A stretch of 64,000 bases of DNA from Selenomonadales bacterium. Lineage in GTDB: Bacteria; Bacillota; UBA994. The stretch covers positions 47,964 to 111,963 of the forward strand of contig JAGXRZ010000041.1 of NCBI GenBank assembly GCA_018335585.1. Direction: 5' to 3'. Each line of letters starts with the position of its first letter. The stretch's first letter is position 1. Made by a program: the position numbers and the translations under genes. The notes under the pieces were generated by a model. It saw only the letters and a list, made by a program, of their open reading frames with translations, did not search any database and was not told where the DNA came from. This document shows positions 16,655 through 25,074 of the stretch, piece after piece.

Positions 16655-18115
16655 ATGTATCGACATAATGAGCGTCAAACGATTCTCCCCGATGAATTTT
16701 TCCTTCCCTTCGGGGGGAAGCTCAACCCTAGCAATCGCTGGTGTCAGCTAGCGTCCATGGTGGCGTGGGACGTTGTTGAAGACAAATATGCTGTGCACTT
16801 TACCGCCAATAGAGGAAGGCCTGCCTATTCCGTACGGATGGCACTCGGTGCTTTAATCATCCAGAATCGACGGCAGCTATCTGACCGCGATCTCGTCGAG
16901 GAAGTGATGGAAAACCCCTACTTGCAGTATTTCGTTGGGCTACATTCTTTCGCAAAGGAGAGGCCCTTTGACCATTCAACCGTGCACTACTTCCGTGAAC
17001 GCTTCGGCGCAGACATCATCAATGAGATCAACGAACTGATTGTAAAAGCTGCTGTGAAGTCCAAGGACTCTGATGGTCATCCGCCCGCGAGTACAGACTC
17101 AGACGGAGAGAAGCCAACGGCAGAACCGCCAGACAATGCGGGAACACTCCTGCTAGATGCCACTTGTGTGCCGGCGGACATACACTACCCGACAGACCCA
17201 GGACTATTGAACAAGACTCGCGAGGCCCTAGAGGAGATTGTCGATGTTCTCTGGGAGCCGCATGCGGGCACCGAGAAGAAGCCCAGAACATATCGACAAC
17301 TTGCTCGTCGCAGCCATATTAGCTTTGATAAGAAGAGAATCAAGTCTCATCTCCTCATTCGTAAGTCCGTCGGCAAACAGCTGCGATACATCAAGCGAAA
17401 CATCAAATCTACCCATGCCTTGATCCAGAGAAGCTCTCTCAGCCTGCTTAGTTCTCGGCAGTACAAGAACCTCCTAGTGTGCCAAGAGATTTATCGCCAA
17501 CAGCTTGAGATGTACAAGAGCCGTACCCACACAACGCCAGAGCGCATCGTAAGCCTACACATGCCATTTGTGCGCCCCATAGTGCGAGGGAAGGCAGGGA
17601 CACCAGTTGAATTTGGGGCCAAGCTCGCCATCAGCAATGTAAACGGGTACTCCTTCATGGAACGCGTCAGCTTTGACCCGTTTAACGAAGCTAACACCCT
17701 GATGGAATCAGTAGAGAACTACAGGCGCCGCTTTGGGACTTATCCACAAGCCGTAATTGCGGACAAGATCTATCGCAATCGCGAGAACCTAGCCTTCTGT
17801 AAGCAACGTGGTATTCGGCTGTCAGGACCACCCCTCGGCCGGCCCACCAAAGACGAAGCCCTGTTGAAACAGCAGAAACGTGATGAACGCGAAGATGCCC
17901 GAACTCGAAACCGCATAGAAGCCGTCTTCGGTGAAGGGAAGCGTTTCTATGGGTTGGGGCACGTAATGACTCGACTGAAAGAGACCAGCGAGACAGTCAT
18001 TGCCATACAATTAATGGTAATGAACTTGGAGCGTAGGCTCCGGGTTCTCTTTGTCCATTTTTTGCGATTGCTGGTTTCCCGCCAAAAAGGGCTTCTTGCA
18101 GCACTTTGGACTTAA
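16655..18115 (+). CDS. IS5-group DDE transposase
   Basis: Cut-and-paste transposase of 486 residues. The N-terminal DUF772-type domain is visible (MALGALIIQNRRQLSDRDLVEEV near residues 65-90, DHSTVHYFRERFG near 108). The catalytic triad is likely D in LLLDATCVPADI (~residue 169), D in VIADKIYRN (~368) and E in RNRIEAVFGEGKRFYG (~421). ATG start with GGAGGG. The length and the TIR suggest the IS5/IS1182-like transposases common in Clostridia; the exact subgroup cannot be settled by eye. Confidence 0.92.
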   Translation: MYRHNERQTILPDEFFLPFGGKLNPSNRWCQLASMVAWDVVEDKYAVHFTANRGRPAYSVRMALGALIIQNRRQLSDRDLVEEVMENPYLQYFVGLHSFAKERPFDHSTVHYFRERFGADIINEINELIVKAAVKSKDSDGHPPASTDSDGEKPTAEPPDNAGTLLLDATCVPADIHYPTDPGLLNKTREALEEIVDVLWEPHAGTEKKPRTYRQLARRSHISFDKKRIKSHLLIRKSVGKQLRYIKRNIKSTHALIQRSSLSLLSSRQYKNLLVCQEIYRQQLEMYKSRTHTTPERIVSLHMPFVRPIVRGKAGTPVEFGAKLAISNVNGYSFMERVSFDPFNEANTLMESVENYRRRFGTYPQAVIADKIYRNRENLAFCKQRGIRLSGPPLGRPTKDEALLKQQKRDEREDARTRNRIEAVFGEGKRFYGLGHVMTRLKETSETVIAIQLMVMNLERRLRVLFVHFLRLLVSRQKGLLAALWT

Positions 18116-18126
18116 TCAGCAATCCC

Positions 18127-18132
18127 TATTTA
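18127..18132. repeat. Target-site duplication, right copy (TATTTA)
   Basis: Second copy of TATTTA, immediately after the right terminal repeat of the insertion sequence; pairs with 16498-16503. Confidence 0.75.
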
Positions 18133-18142
18133 GACGCCAGTT

Positions 18143-19138
18143 TTATGCAAGTGTTCCCGGGGAAACAGATGTCGCGCTCCTCCGTCCCTCGCCCGCGTAC
18201 CCCAGCAATCTCCCCACCAAATCTACATAGCTAATGCCGGCGGCCAAGGCAGCCTTGGGAAAGTCGCTATACCCAGGTTCAAGCCCGGGCAGGGTGTTTA
18301 CGTCGATGACGTACGGCGTGCCGTCGCTGCTGACGCGAACATCAATGCGGGCGTAATCACGGCAACCCAAAGCGCGAAACGCTCCGAGCACGACCTGTTC
18401 TATGCGAAGAAGCAGTGCCGCGTCAATGTCTGCAGGACACTTAGTGGTAACGGCGTCGGCAGACTTTACACCGTGACTATAGAAGCCTTGTTTGTGCTCA
18501 AACAGAATTTCTATCGGCGGCAGAATCCGCGGTTCTTCGCGCCCCAGCACGCCAACCGTAAACTCGCTACCCACGACAAACTCCTCAACTAGTGCAGGCT
18601 GCTTAAAAGTGCTAATTACCCAGCGTATAACTTCGCGCACCTCGCGCTCCGAGTTTACTACGCTCTTCTGAGATATCCCAATGCTTGAGCCCTCGTGCTC
18701 CGGCTTGACGATTACCGGGTAGCAAAGCGAGGCCGGTAACGCAACATCAGCATTTGCCGCGACTGCGAAACCTGGCGTAGGCGTACCTGCGTGTAGGAGC
18801 ACGATTTTCGTAAGTGGCTTATACAGGGCCAGCACATGTGCGGCTTGCCCGCTCCCGGTGAACGGAATTTTAGATAGCTCTAACATCCCTGCCACTTGCG
18901 GCTGGCTAGACTTGTCGTGGATGCCGGTACAATTGTTAAATACCACGTCCGGCGCGAGGCGCTTTAGCCTACTTAGTAGCTCTGTGTCGCCTGGCACTAG
19001 GTGAGCTTCGTGGCCAAGTTGTGAGATGGCGTCTATTAGGGCCGCGTTGGTCTTACTGAGCTGCTCGGCTCCGTGGTGGTTGTCGGTGCGGGCGCCCACT
19101 TCTTCTACCGTATAGACTACCGCGACGCGAAGCCTCAC
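18143..19138 (-). CDS. D-alanine-D-alanine ligase-like ATP-grasp enzyme
   Basis: An ATP-grasp ligase of 331 residues. It shows the D-Ala-D-Ala ligase core: an N-terminal pre-ATP domain with VFNNCTGIHDKSSQ near residue 85, the ATP-grasp segment YPVIVKPEHEGSSIGISQ near residue 145, EEFVVGSEFTVGVLG near 190 and the metal-binding YARIDVRVSSDG...VIDVNTLPGLEPG near 270-295. The start is a GTG at 19138, with GGAGGTG five bases upstream and a GTGA overlap with the preceding stop. It is third in a coupled unit with a cobalamin enzyme and an opine dehydrogenase homologue and lies apart from any peptidoglycan genes, so it may ligate an amino acid made by its partners rather than supply cell-wall D-Ala-D-Ala. 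That role is inference. Confidence 0.85.
   Translation of the reverse strand: MRLRVAVVYTVEEVGARTDNHHGAEQLSKTNAALIDAISQLGHEAHLVPGDTELLSRLKRLAPDVVFNNCTGIHDKSSQPQVAGMLELSKIPFTGSGQAAHVLALYKPLTKIVLLHAGTPTPGFAVAANADVALPASLCYPVIVKPEHEGSSIGISQKSVVNSEREVREVIRWVISTFKQPALVEEFVVGSEFTVGVLGREEPRILPPIEILFEHKQGFYSHGVKSADAVTTKCPADIDAALLLRIEQVVLGAFRALGCRDYARIDVRVSSDGTPYVIDVNTLPGLEPGYSDFPKAALAAGISYVDLVGRLLGYAGEGRRSATSVSPGTLA
18169..18188. repeat. Short dispersed repeat, copy 1
   Basis: A 20-bp stretch matching 42689-42708 at 19 of 20 positions, with further loose similarity downstream (CGTACCCCAGC versus CGTATCCCCAGC). Here it covers the last codons of the ATP-grasp gene. It could be a small dispersed repeat or chance. 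Confidence 0.35.
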
Positions 19139-20718
19139 ACGGGCACCTCCTCTGCCACACACGCTCCGTTCACTAGCTTTGTCTTAACTGCGCCCTTTGC
19201 GTAGCGGTTGCCTTTAAGGTGCGGCGCATCCAGTAACCCGACCGCAATTGCCCGGGCAATAACCGCAGGGTCGGTCAAAGCATGGTCTCCGTCCCCAAGG
19301 GCGGCTATCGCTTGGAGAAGCCTTGCGGCTTGTTCTAGTAGTTCTTTGCGGCGCAGGCCTACGCGCGGGTCAAGCGCGGCATCCGGTGAAAGCTGCAGCC
19401 GGCTGCGTATCACGCCATGGGCGATTTGGCAACTCTCAATCACAACTTGCGGGGATGCCGCAAACTGCGCTTCTGAGTACCCGACGACATGCACGATATG
19501 CGGCTGCAAATTAAGGGCGAGGGCAATTGACGAAGCGAGCTGCCCTTTGGCGAGATTCATGTTTGTGCTAAGGCTCATGAGGCCCGTGCGCACTTGGCGC
19601 AGCGAAGTGAAGTTGTTGTCGTGCAGCGACTCAATGAGGTCGCGCTTAGCCAGCATTTTGGCAATGTCGTTAATGTACGACGTGCCAAGCGGCGTATTGA
19701 ACATGTATTGCGCGACATAAGTCTTTACACCTTGCTGCTTGGCGTTTAAGGCGGCTAAGTAAGCAGCTACTACGGCCACTACATCGGGTGCCTCGCGCAA
19801 ACTCCAGTGGTGTGCCTCGTTAACCTCAACCGGAATGCCTCGCTCCGCATGCCAAGCCATGACGGCGAGGTTCTCGGGGATAGACTCTGCCGGGGTGCGG
19901 TTAGAGCGCCCGTCAAGTACGTTATACCAACAAAGCGGCACTGCCGCCCACGCGTTATTAATCGTATCCCTGCTCATCTCGGCCCACTTTAACAGGTCCC
20001 GCGTGCCTGAATAGCACCGCATGAGCGGGTAGTTGCCTGTGCGCGACGCGGCATAGAGCTCCCGCAGGTGCTCCGGCGAGCGAACGGGCACGCCTCCTGC
20101 ACCGTGCTGCAGCGGGTCCATTTCGTGTGGGCGGAAGAAAGACACTTGGGCGTTTTGGTCCGGCCCGAGCGAAATGACGTCGAGCACTTTGGCCTCGGCG
20201 ATAGCGCTTACGCCTGTAATTGTATCTTGAAGGCTGGGCAGACCAAAGTGATGGCGCAGCAGCGGGTAGGGGGCAAGTGCTTGCACTCGGCCGATAAGCG
20301 TCTGCGGCGGGATGTCGCCACTGCTATCCTTTGCGTTTTCTCCCCGCAGGAAGGCGAGCACCTCCACCGGGCCGTCGTCGCCGCTGAAAATGTGTGCGAA
20401 TAGCCCTGCCTCCTTGGCCACTTTGGCCACGGCAGGCGTTCCCCCGAAAACCAGCTCGAGGTTTGCCAGGGGACTCCGCACTAAAGCGTCCTGCAGTTGG
20501 GCAAACAGCGCCCCCGCAGTTTCCGGCGAAAGCCGATAGCTTACCGCAAGCATGTCGGCGTTCTTATCTGCAGCTAACTGAACTAGGTCGGCGATAGTTA
20601 CCGCCGGACCCAGGAACTCGGTATAATGCCCTAGCTCCTCGGCGAGACGCAAAAAGGAGATAACGCCCGCCACATGCACGCAACTGCCGATAGCTGCGCC
20701 TACGATGCGTCTAGGCAT
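19135..20718 (-). CDS. Cobalamin-binding, mutase-like fusion protein
   Basis: A 527-residue protein with an N-terminal B12-binding Rossmann domain (residues ~1-130) fused to a long C-terminal part resembling the TIM barrel of glutamate-mutase-type enzymes. The base-off/His-on motif DxHxxG appears as GSCVHVAG near residue 12: the His and Gly are kept, the Asp is a Cys. A second glycine-rich LVFGGTPAVAKVAKEAG lies near residue 88. The C-terminal part includes DVISLGPDQNAQVSFFRP, VNEAHHWSLREAPD and YVAQYMFNTPLGTSYINDI. It overlaps both neighbours (8 bp with the opine dehydrogenase gene, GTGA with the ATP-grasp gene), indicating tight co-expression. Probably a B12-dependent amino-acid mutase or methyl/isomerase step; the exact reaction is not recognised. 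Confidence 0.72.
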   Translation of the reverse strand: MPRRIVGAAIGSCVHVAGVISFLRLAEELGHYTEFLGPAVTIADLVQLAADKNADMLAVSYRLSPETAGALFAQLQDALVRSPLANLELVFGGTPAVAKVAKEAGLFAHIFSGDDGPVEVLAFLRGENAKDSSGDIPPQTLIGRVQALAPYPLLRHHFGLPSLQDTITGVSAIAEAKVLDVISLGPDQNAQVSFFRPHEMDPLQHGAGGVPVRSPEHLRELYAASRTGNYPLMRCYSGTRDLLKWAEMSRDTINNAWAAVPLCWYNVLDGRSNRTPAESIPENLAVMAWHAERGIPVEVNEAHHWSLREAPDVVAVVAAYLAALNAKQQGVKTYVAQYMFNTPLGTSYINDIAKMLAKRDLIESLHDNNFTSLRQVRTGLMSLSTNMNLAKGQLASSIALALNLQPHIVHVVGYSEAQFAASPQVVIESCQIAHGVIRSRLQLSPDAALDPRVGLRRKELLEQAARLLQAIAALGDGDHALTDPAVIARAIAVGLLDAPHLKGNRYAKGAVKTKLVNGACVAEEVPV

Positions 20719-21865
20719 CCGGCTTCCCCTCCAGTACGAGCTTACGAATTTGCTTCACAGATAGACCCGTCAACCCCATTGTTTCTACTGTCCTACCTTC
20801 CGCCCAGTAGTCTTGGTCGTGAATGACGCTAGCTACGTTAATCATGTTGTCGATCATGGGCGTGGGCACGTCAAGCTGGTGTCCGAGCGAAGCAATGGGA
20901 ACAAGACTCATCGGTACATCCTCTGTAATGTATCGCATGTAAGTGTTTGGCGGGGCCTTAATCCCTTGGTAGCCTACGTTAGCATGCATGGCCTCGTACA
21001 GTGTCCGGCCGGCAGCATTGTAGGCGATGTAAAGCCACTCGCGTGCGCTCATGGCGCGAATGCCTAGCGCCGCCGCGACCGCAATTCTCTCGTTGTCCAT
21101 CGCTTCTAACACGCGGGTCACCGAGGGGGTTGCGCCATCGACATAAAACTCAAACTCGCCGTGCGTGGACTCAATGCGCCCGGCGTTTAACAGGGTGAGC
21201 CCGGGGTGAAAAATTGCTCCGATATTGTCTAGGCTCGTTTTTAGCACATTGTCGCCCGGCACAAACTGCGGGAAGAGGATGTTTAGCTTCTTAATGACCT
21301 CTGGCGTTCTGTAGCTAGGGATAGCGGCGACCGGTATAACGTTTTTGACACCGAAAACGTGCACCTTGGCGGGGTTAAGCATGCGACAGGCATAAATGAG
21401 CGTGGAGGCTTCGGAAACTACAACGTCCGCCGCGCATCCGTGCTGGCGAATGAGGTTGAAAAACTCGAGCGCACCGCCCGTACGCCCCGGGTGAAGCACT
21501 ACCATCTGACCGTCGCGTAGATACGGCGCTGCGACTTCGGCCATGTACGCATGGCCATTCGCTGGCACTACTACCATGATTAACTCTACATCGCGAATAG
21601 CTTCTTCGATATCGGTCGTAATTAGGGCAAGCTTTCCGACGCCCTCTATCTGCCCGGTCAGCTCGATGCTCTGTGTAAGTCTTATGGGTTCTATTCTGTC
21701 GGCACTGCGGTTATACAGAGATACATCGCACCCCATCAGCCCGAGGTGCGCAGCCATGGTTTGACCTCCATGGCCGGCGCCAAGCACCGCGACACGCGGC
21801 AGATTGTGTTTTACTTGCCGTGGACGCAACCTTGACACGCGCCTAGTCTCGCCTTGGTAAAGCAT
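20711..21865 (-). CDS. Octopine/nopaline-dehydrogenase family NAD(P)-dependent enzyme
   Basis: A 384-residue oxidoreductase with an N-terminal Rossmann domain (VAVLGAGHGGQTMAAHL near residue 26, strand-end IMVVVPANGHAYM near 97) and a C-terminal opine-dehydrogenase domain (IFHPGLTLLNAGRIE near residue 217, with the conserved His, then MSAREWLYIAYN). Family members reductively couple an amino acid to a 2-oxoacid or act on related opine-like substrates. ATG at 21865 is chosen because AAGGAGGG lies six bases upstream. It is the first gene of the three-gene unit, divergent from the thioredoxin operon. Confidence 0.85.
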   Translation of the reverse strand: MLYQGETRRVSRLRPRQVKHNLPRVAVLGAGHGGQTMAAHLGLMGCDVSLYNRSADRIEPIRLTQSIELTGQIEGVGKLALITTDIEEAIRDVELIMVVVPANGHAYMAEVAAPYLRDGQMVVLHPGRTGGALEFFNLIRQHGCAADVVVSEASTLIYACRMLNPAKVHVFGVKNVIPVAAIPSYRTPEVIKKLNILFPQFVPGDNVLKTSLDNIGAIFHPGLTLLNAGRIESTHGEFEFYVDGATPSVTRVLEAMDNERIAVAAALGIRAMSAREWLYIAYNAAGRTLYEAMHANVGYQGIKAPPNTYMRYITEDVPMSLVPIASLGHQLDVPTPMIDNMINVASVIHDQDYWAEGRTVETMGLTGLSVKQIRKLVLEGKPDA

Positions 21866-22031
21866 TTGCATCCCTCCTTGTAAAAGAGTTCTCTAGAGTG
21901 GCGTAGATTTCCTGCGAAAACTGCAAACGGCCACGCGACTGTGTGACAAAGTCACATTCACAGTGCCCACAACACTTTATACTACTCAGGTATTGACAAT
22001 CGAAACATACATGACTTAAAGTATACATATC

Positions 22032-22051
22032 ATATACCCTAGGGGGTATAT
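22032..22051. promoter_or_regulatory. CsoR-family-type operator upstream of thioredoxin
   Basis: ATATACCCTAGGGGGTATAT shows TATACCC-N4-GGGTATA symmetry around a G tract, the form of CsoR/CstR operators. It lies 22 bp upstream of the thioredoxin ATG and in the intergenic region shared with the opine-dehydrogenase unit. A CsoR-family gene is at 13058-13324. Confidence 0.65.
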
Positions 22052-22073
22052 TTAGTGAAAGAGGTTTTGAAAA

Positions 22074-22397
22074 ATGCTAACTGTCACATCGCAAAATTTT
22101 GGTCAAGAGGTACTCTCAGCCAAGGGCGTCACGCTCGTAGACTTTTGGGCGCCGTGGTGCATGCCCTGCCGCATTCTTGGTCCCATACTTGACAAAATCG
22201 ACAAAGACTACGCACATCGCGCTAAAGTCGCCAAAATGAACGTAGACGAAAACCAGGCCATTTCCGCTCAATACGGCATTATGGCCATCCCCACAATGAT
22301 CGTGTTTAAAGACGGCAAAGAAGTAAAGCGCGTATCCGGAGTATTGCCGGAGAAGAACATCAGGACCATGCTTGACGAGGTCTTAGCATCCACGTAG
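22074..22397 (+). CDS. Thioredoxin with CMPC active site
   Basis: Small disulfide oxidoreductase of 107 residues. The active site is WAPWCMPCRIL (Cys31/Cys34 region), in which the usual CGPC is replaced by CMPC, expected to shift its redox potential. The cis-Pro loop is AIPTMIVF near residue 73. ATG with a GAGG ribosome site. It is 25 bp upstream of, and surely co-transcribed with, a membrane ferredoxin/flavin reductase fusion that may be its electron donor, and it lies directly behind a CsoR-type operator. It could also supply the window's thioredoxin-coupled ArsC, but that is speculation. Confidence 0.92.
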   Translation: MLTVTSQNFGQEVLSAKGVTLVDFWAPWCMPCRILGPILDKIDKDYAHRAKVAKMNVDENQAISAQYGIMAIPTMIVFKDGKEVKRVSGVLPEKNIRTMLDEVLAST

Positions 22398-22422
22398 ACA
22401 AATTATATTACGGAGGGCTGTC

Positions 22423-23877
22423 ATGAGAAATTTCTACATTAAAGCTAACCGCGCCTTCACCTCGGTCAGGAAGTACGCTTGGATCTTTACCTTAACAGTA
22501 GCGTTTGGCGGTCTCTGGTATCCTAGGCTTGGCCTCTTAGTTTTTGGTGTAATCTTCTCTCTCACTGCCATCTCCTTGTTTAAAGGGCGGTACTGGTGCG
22601 GCAATTACTGCGCCCATGGCAGCCTGTTCGACCAGATTCTACTGCCATTTAGCCGCAATCGCGAAATTCCTAAGTTTCTTAAGTCAACCTTCACCCAAGT
22701 GGCGGTCCTCACTTGGTTTATGTACAACTTAACTAGCCGCTTCATTCGCGTCGCGGGACTCTGGGGCGAGCTGCAATTCCTAGACCGCCTCGGGTTTGTC
22801 TTTGTGATGAGCTATTTAATGGTTACACTCGCCGGCGGCACCCTCGGCCTTATCTTTGCCCCGCGCAGCTGGTGCCAGTTCTGTCCCATGGGGACGATGC
22901 AGGTGCTTATGTACAAACTCGGCAAACTCTTAGGATGGACAAAGAAACACGACCGCCTGATTACAATTGAAGCCATTGAGAAGTGCCACAAGTGCGGCAA
23001 GTGCGCCCGCGTATGTCCGATGCAACTTGTCCCTTATACTGAGTTTAAGGACCAAGCGCAATTCGCGCACGAAGCTTGCATCAGGTGCGTAACATGTGTC
23101 GAGCATTGCCCGGCTAAAATCCTTTCGCTGAAGACTTATGCGGAGGCTAAAGCCGCAGCTAAAAAGGTTGACCTGGCCGGTTATACTGACCGACGCAAGA
23201 TTAGGGCAAAAATCACCGAAATGGCCGACCTCGCCCCGGATACACGCGAGTTTACTATGAAATTTGTTGAACCAGCCAAGGTTTCGTATCACCCCGGGCA
23301 GTACTTTCTCGTGAAGATCCAAAACACCCCGGAGGCGTTTAGAGCCTACTCCATCTCGGGGTTAGGTGGGGAAACGTCAGTGCGCATGACGGTAAAGTGG
23401 CTCCGCGACGGCTACGGCACGGGCATAATCTTTGATACATTTGCTGTCGGCACCGAAGTTACCTTGGAAGGGCCGATGGGGCACGAGCTCGTCATTGACC
23501 CCTCTGCTAAGAAAGTGGTGTTAGTCGCAGGCGGCATTGGCATAACGCCTTTTGTACCCATCCTGCAAGACCTAGCGGCTAAGGGCGTAGAAACAACCCT
23601 AGTTTACGGGGCTAACACGGAGAATGACTTTATCTATGACGCAGTGTTAAGCAACTTGGCGTCCGAGTCACCTCGCATCAACTACATTAGAGTTGCGGCC
23701 AAGCCAGGCGCAGGCTTTACCGGGCAAACCGGACTCGTCACAGATGCGCTCCGCGGACTTAAACTACAAGGGGTTAAAGTTTACATGTGCGGGCCTAAAG
23801 GCATGGTGAATGCGAGCACTAAGCTGCTTAAGGAGCTCGGAGTCCCTGCTGAGGCTATTTTTGCGGAGAGTGCTTAG
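22423..23877 (+). CDS. Membrane ferredoxin (NapH-like) fused to FAD/NAD ferredoxin reductase
   Basis: A 484-residue fusion. Residues ~1-175 are a NapH/CcoG-like membrane part with four or five helices and cytoplasmic CxxxC(P)-type motifs (WCGNYCAHG near residue 58, WCQFCPMG near 147). Residues ~185-235 bind two [4Fe-4S] clusters (CHKCGKCARVCP, CIRCVTCVEHCP). Residues ~255-484 are a ferredoxin-NADP-reductase-type module: FAD motif RAYSIS near residue 307, NAD-binding AGGIGITPFVPIL near 370 and YMCGPKGM near 450. It could pass electrons between NAD(P)H and a membrane or thiol acceptor; pairing with the CMPC thioredoxin suggests disulfide or sulfur-species reduction. The direction of electron flow is unknown. 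Confidence 0.85.
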   Translation: MRNFYIKANRAFTSVRKYAWIFTLTVAFGGLWYPRLGLLVFGVIFSLTAISLFKGRYWCGNYCAHGSLFDQILLPFSRNREIPKFLKSTFTQVAVLTWFMYNLTSRFIRVAGLWGELQFLDRLGFVFVMSYLMVTLAGGTLGLIFAPRSWCQFCPMGTMQVLMYKLGKLLGWTKKHDRLITIEAIEKCHKCGKCARVCPMQLVPYTEFKDQAQFAHEACIRCVTCVEHCPAKILSLKTYAEAKAAAKKVDLAGYTDRRKIRAKITEMADLAPDTREFTMKFVEPAKVSYHPGQYFLVKIQNTPEAFRAYSISGLGGETSVRMTVKWLRDGYGTGIIFDTFAVGTEVTLEGPMGHELVIDPSAKKVVLVAGGIGITPFVPILQDLAAKGVETTLVYGANTENDFIYDAVLSNLASESPRINYIRVAAKPGAGFTGQTGLVTDALRGLKLQGVKVYMCGPKGMVNASTKLLKELGVPAEAIFAESA

Positions 23878-23992
23878 TCGGAAATTTTGCACAAGTGCTT
23901 GCAGTTGAACCTCAAAGATGATAAATTTAATCAAGTTGAATATCTGACTTGGTAAAGATACCGCGAGACTCGTACGAGCAGGCGTGTTATCT

Positions 23993-24023
23993 ACGGGGGT
24001 GGCATGCCTATTGCCACCCCCGT
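23993..24023 (+). terminator. Strong hairpin terminator between the thioredoxin operon and lplA
   Basis: A perfect 12-bp stem, ACGGGGGTGGCA / TGCCACCCCCGT with a seven-base loop, followed by a weak TCAATTTG tail. It probably ends the thioredoxin-reductase transcript; it could also attenuate the lplA-gcv operon, as only 35 bases separate it from lplA. No glycine riboswitch is visible in this gap. Confidence 0.7.
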
Positions 24024-24058
24024 TCAATTTGTGAACCTAAGCGCAAGGAGGCCACTTA

Positions 24059-25054
24059 ATGCCCATAACAAACACGCGCATCGTCCTAGCTACAGGGTAT
24101 GACCCTTGGGCGAACTTAGCGGCGGAAGAGTTTTTACTCCACCGGCTTAGCGCTAGCGAAGCGACGCTCTACCTGTGGCAGAATCAGCACACGGTGGTAG
24201 TCGGGAGGCACCAAAATGCCTGGCGCGAATGCCAGGTAGAAAAGCTACAGGCTGAGGGCGGCAAACTAGCACGGCGACTTTCTGGCGGCGGTGCGGTCTA
24301 CCATGACCTGGGGAACCTCAACTTCACTTTTATACTGCCGAGGGAAGATTACGACCTGCAGAGACAGTTAAAGGTGATTTTAAACGCCGCCCGCGCAGTA
24401 GGTGTGCAGGCGGAGTTTAGCGGTCGCAACGACATCCTAGCCGCGGGTCGCAAGTTCTCGGGCAACGCCTTTTACCACGGCAAGCACGCATCCTATCATC
24501 ATGGCACCATCCTCGTCGATGTAGATATGGGGAAGCTGGGCACATATCTTAGTGTGCCTGCCGCAAAGATGACCACGAAAGGCGTCTCCTCCGTACAGTC
24601 CCGCGTCATCAACTTGCGTGAGCTCGTCCCCACCCTAACTATCGAGACGATGAAAGCCGCTTTAAGCCATGCCTTTACAGAGGAATACGGAGTGAGTATC
24701 GAGCAACACTGCCTAGAAGAGTTTATGGGCACAGCAGAGTACAACGCCTTATACGAAAAGTACAGCAGCTGGGAGTTTAGGCTTGGCAAGAGCCCCCAGT
24801 TTGACATCAGTTACGAGACCCGTTTCCCCTGGGGCGGGATCGAAATCGGTCTCACAGTAAGCGGCGGAGTAGTGGGGGAAGCTAAGGTTTACTCCGACAC
24901 GATGGAAGCTTGGTTGATTGAGCCCATGGCCGAGTCCTTAGCAGGCTGTATTTATTCGCGTGCTGCCTTGGCGGCACGACTAGAAGCCTTGTCTGGCCAG
25001 TACAATTCTCCCCTTATCTCTGATGTAGCGCTATGGCTACAAAGCGAGGCCTAA
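24059..25054 (+). CDS. lplA: Lipoate-protein ligase A
   Basis: Attaches lipoate to the acceptor lysine of GcvH using ATP. The 331-residue protein has the LplA/LipB core: YLWQNQHTVVVGRHQNAW near residue 39, the RRLSGGGAVYHDLGNLNF loop near residue 77 (binding lipoyl-AMP), SGRNDILAAGRKFSGNAF near 121 with the conserved lysine, and a C-terminal accessory domain (~250-331). ATG with AAGGAGG upstream. It heads the glycine-cleavage operon, so protein lipoylation is co-supplied with GcvH. Confidence 0.95.
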   Translation: MPITNTRIVLATGYDPWANLAAEEFLLHRLSASEATLYLWQNQHTVVVGRHQNAWRECQVEKLQAEGGKLARRLSGGGAVYHDLGNLNFTFILPREDYDLQRQLKVILNAARAVGVQAEFSGRNDILAAGRKFSGNAFYHGKHASYHHGTILVDVDMGKLGTYLSVPAAKMTTKGVSSVQSRVINLRELVPTLTIETMKAALSHAFTEEYGVSIEQHCLEEFMGTAEYNALYEKYSSWEFRLGKSPQFDISYETRFPWGGIEIGLTVSGGVVGEAKVYSDTMEAWLIEPMAESLAGCIYSRAALAARLEALSGQYNSPLISDVALWLQSEA

Positions 25055-25074
25055 CCAAGCGAAAGGAGAATCCC

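Larger units (their letters stand above)
16504..18126 (+). mobile_element. Complete IS5-group insertion sequence (1,623 bp)
   Basis: A single transposase gene is flanked by imperfect terminal inverted repeats: GGGCTTGCTGAATAA at the left (16504-16518) and, reversed, GGGATTGCTGATTAA at the right (18112-18126), 13 of 15 matching. A 6-bp duplication TATTTA borders both ends. The transposase stop codon lies inside the right repeat. All parts look intact, so the element may be active. It sits between the DUF4349 gene and the ATP-grasp gene and interrupts no recognised coding sequence. Confidence 0.88.

Noticed and set aside
23878..24058. Glycine riboswitch ahead of the lplA-gcv operon
   Set aside because: The gap contains only a terminator hairpin and a ribosome site; no tandem aptamer-like sequence is visible.
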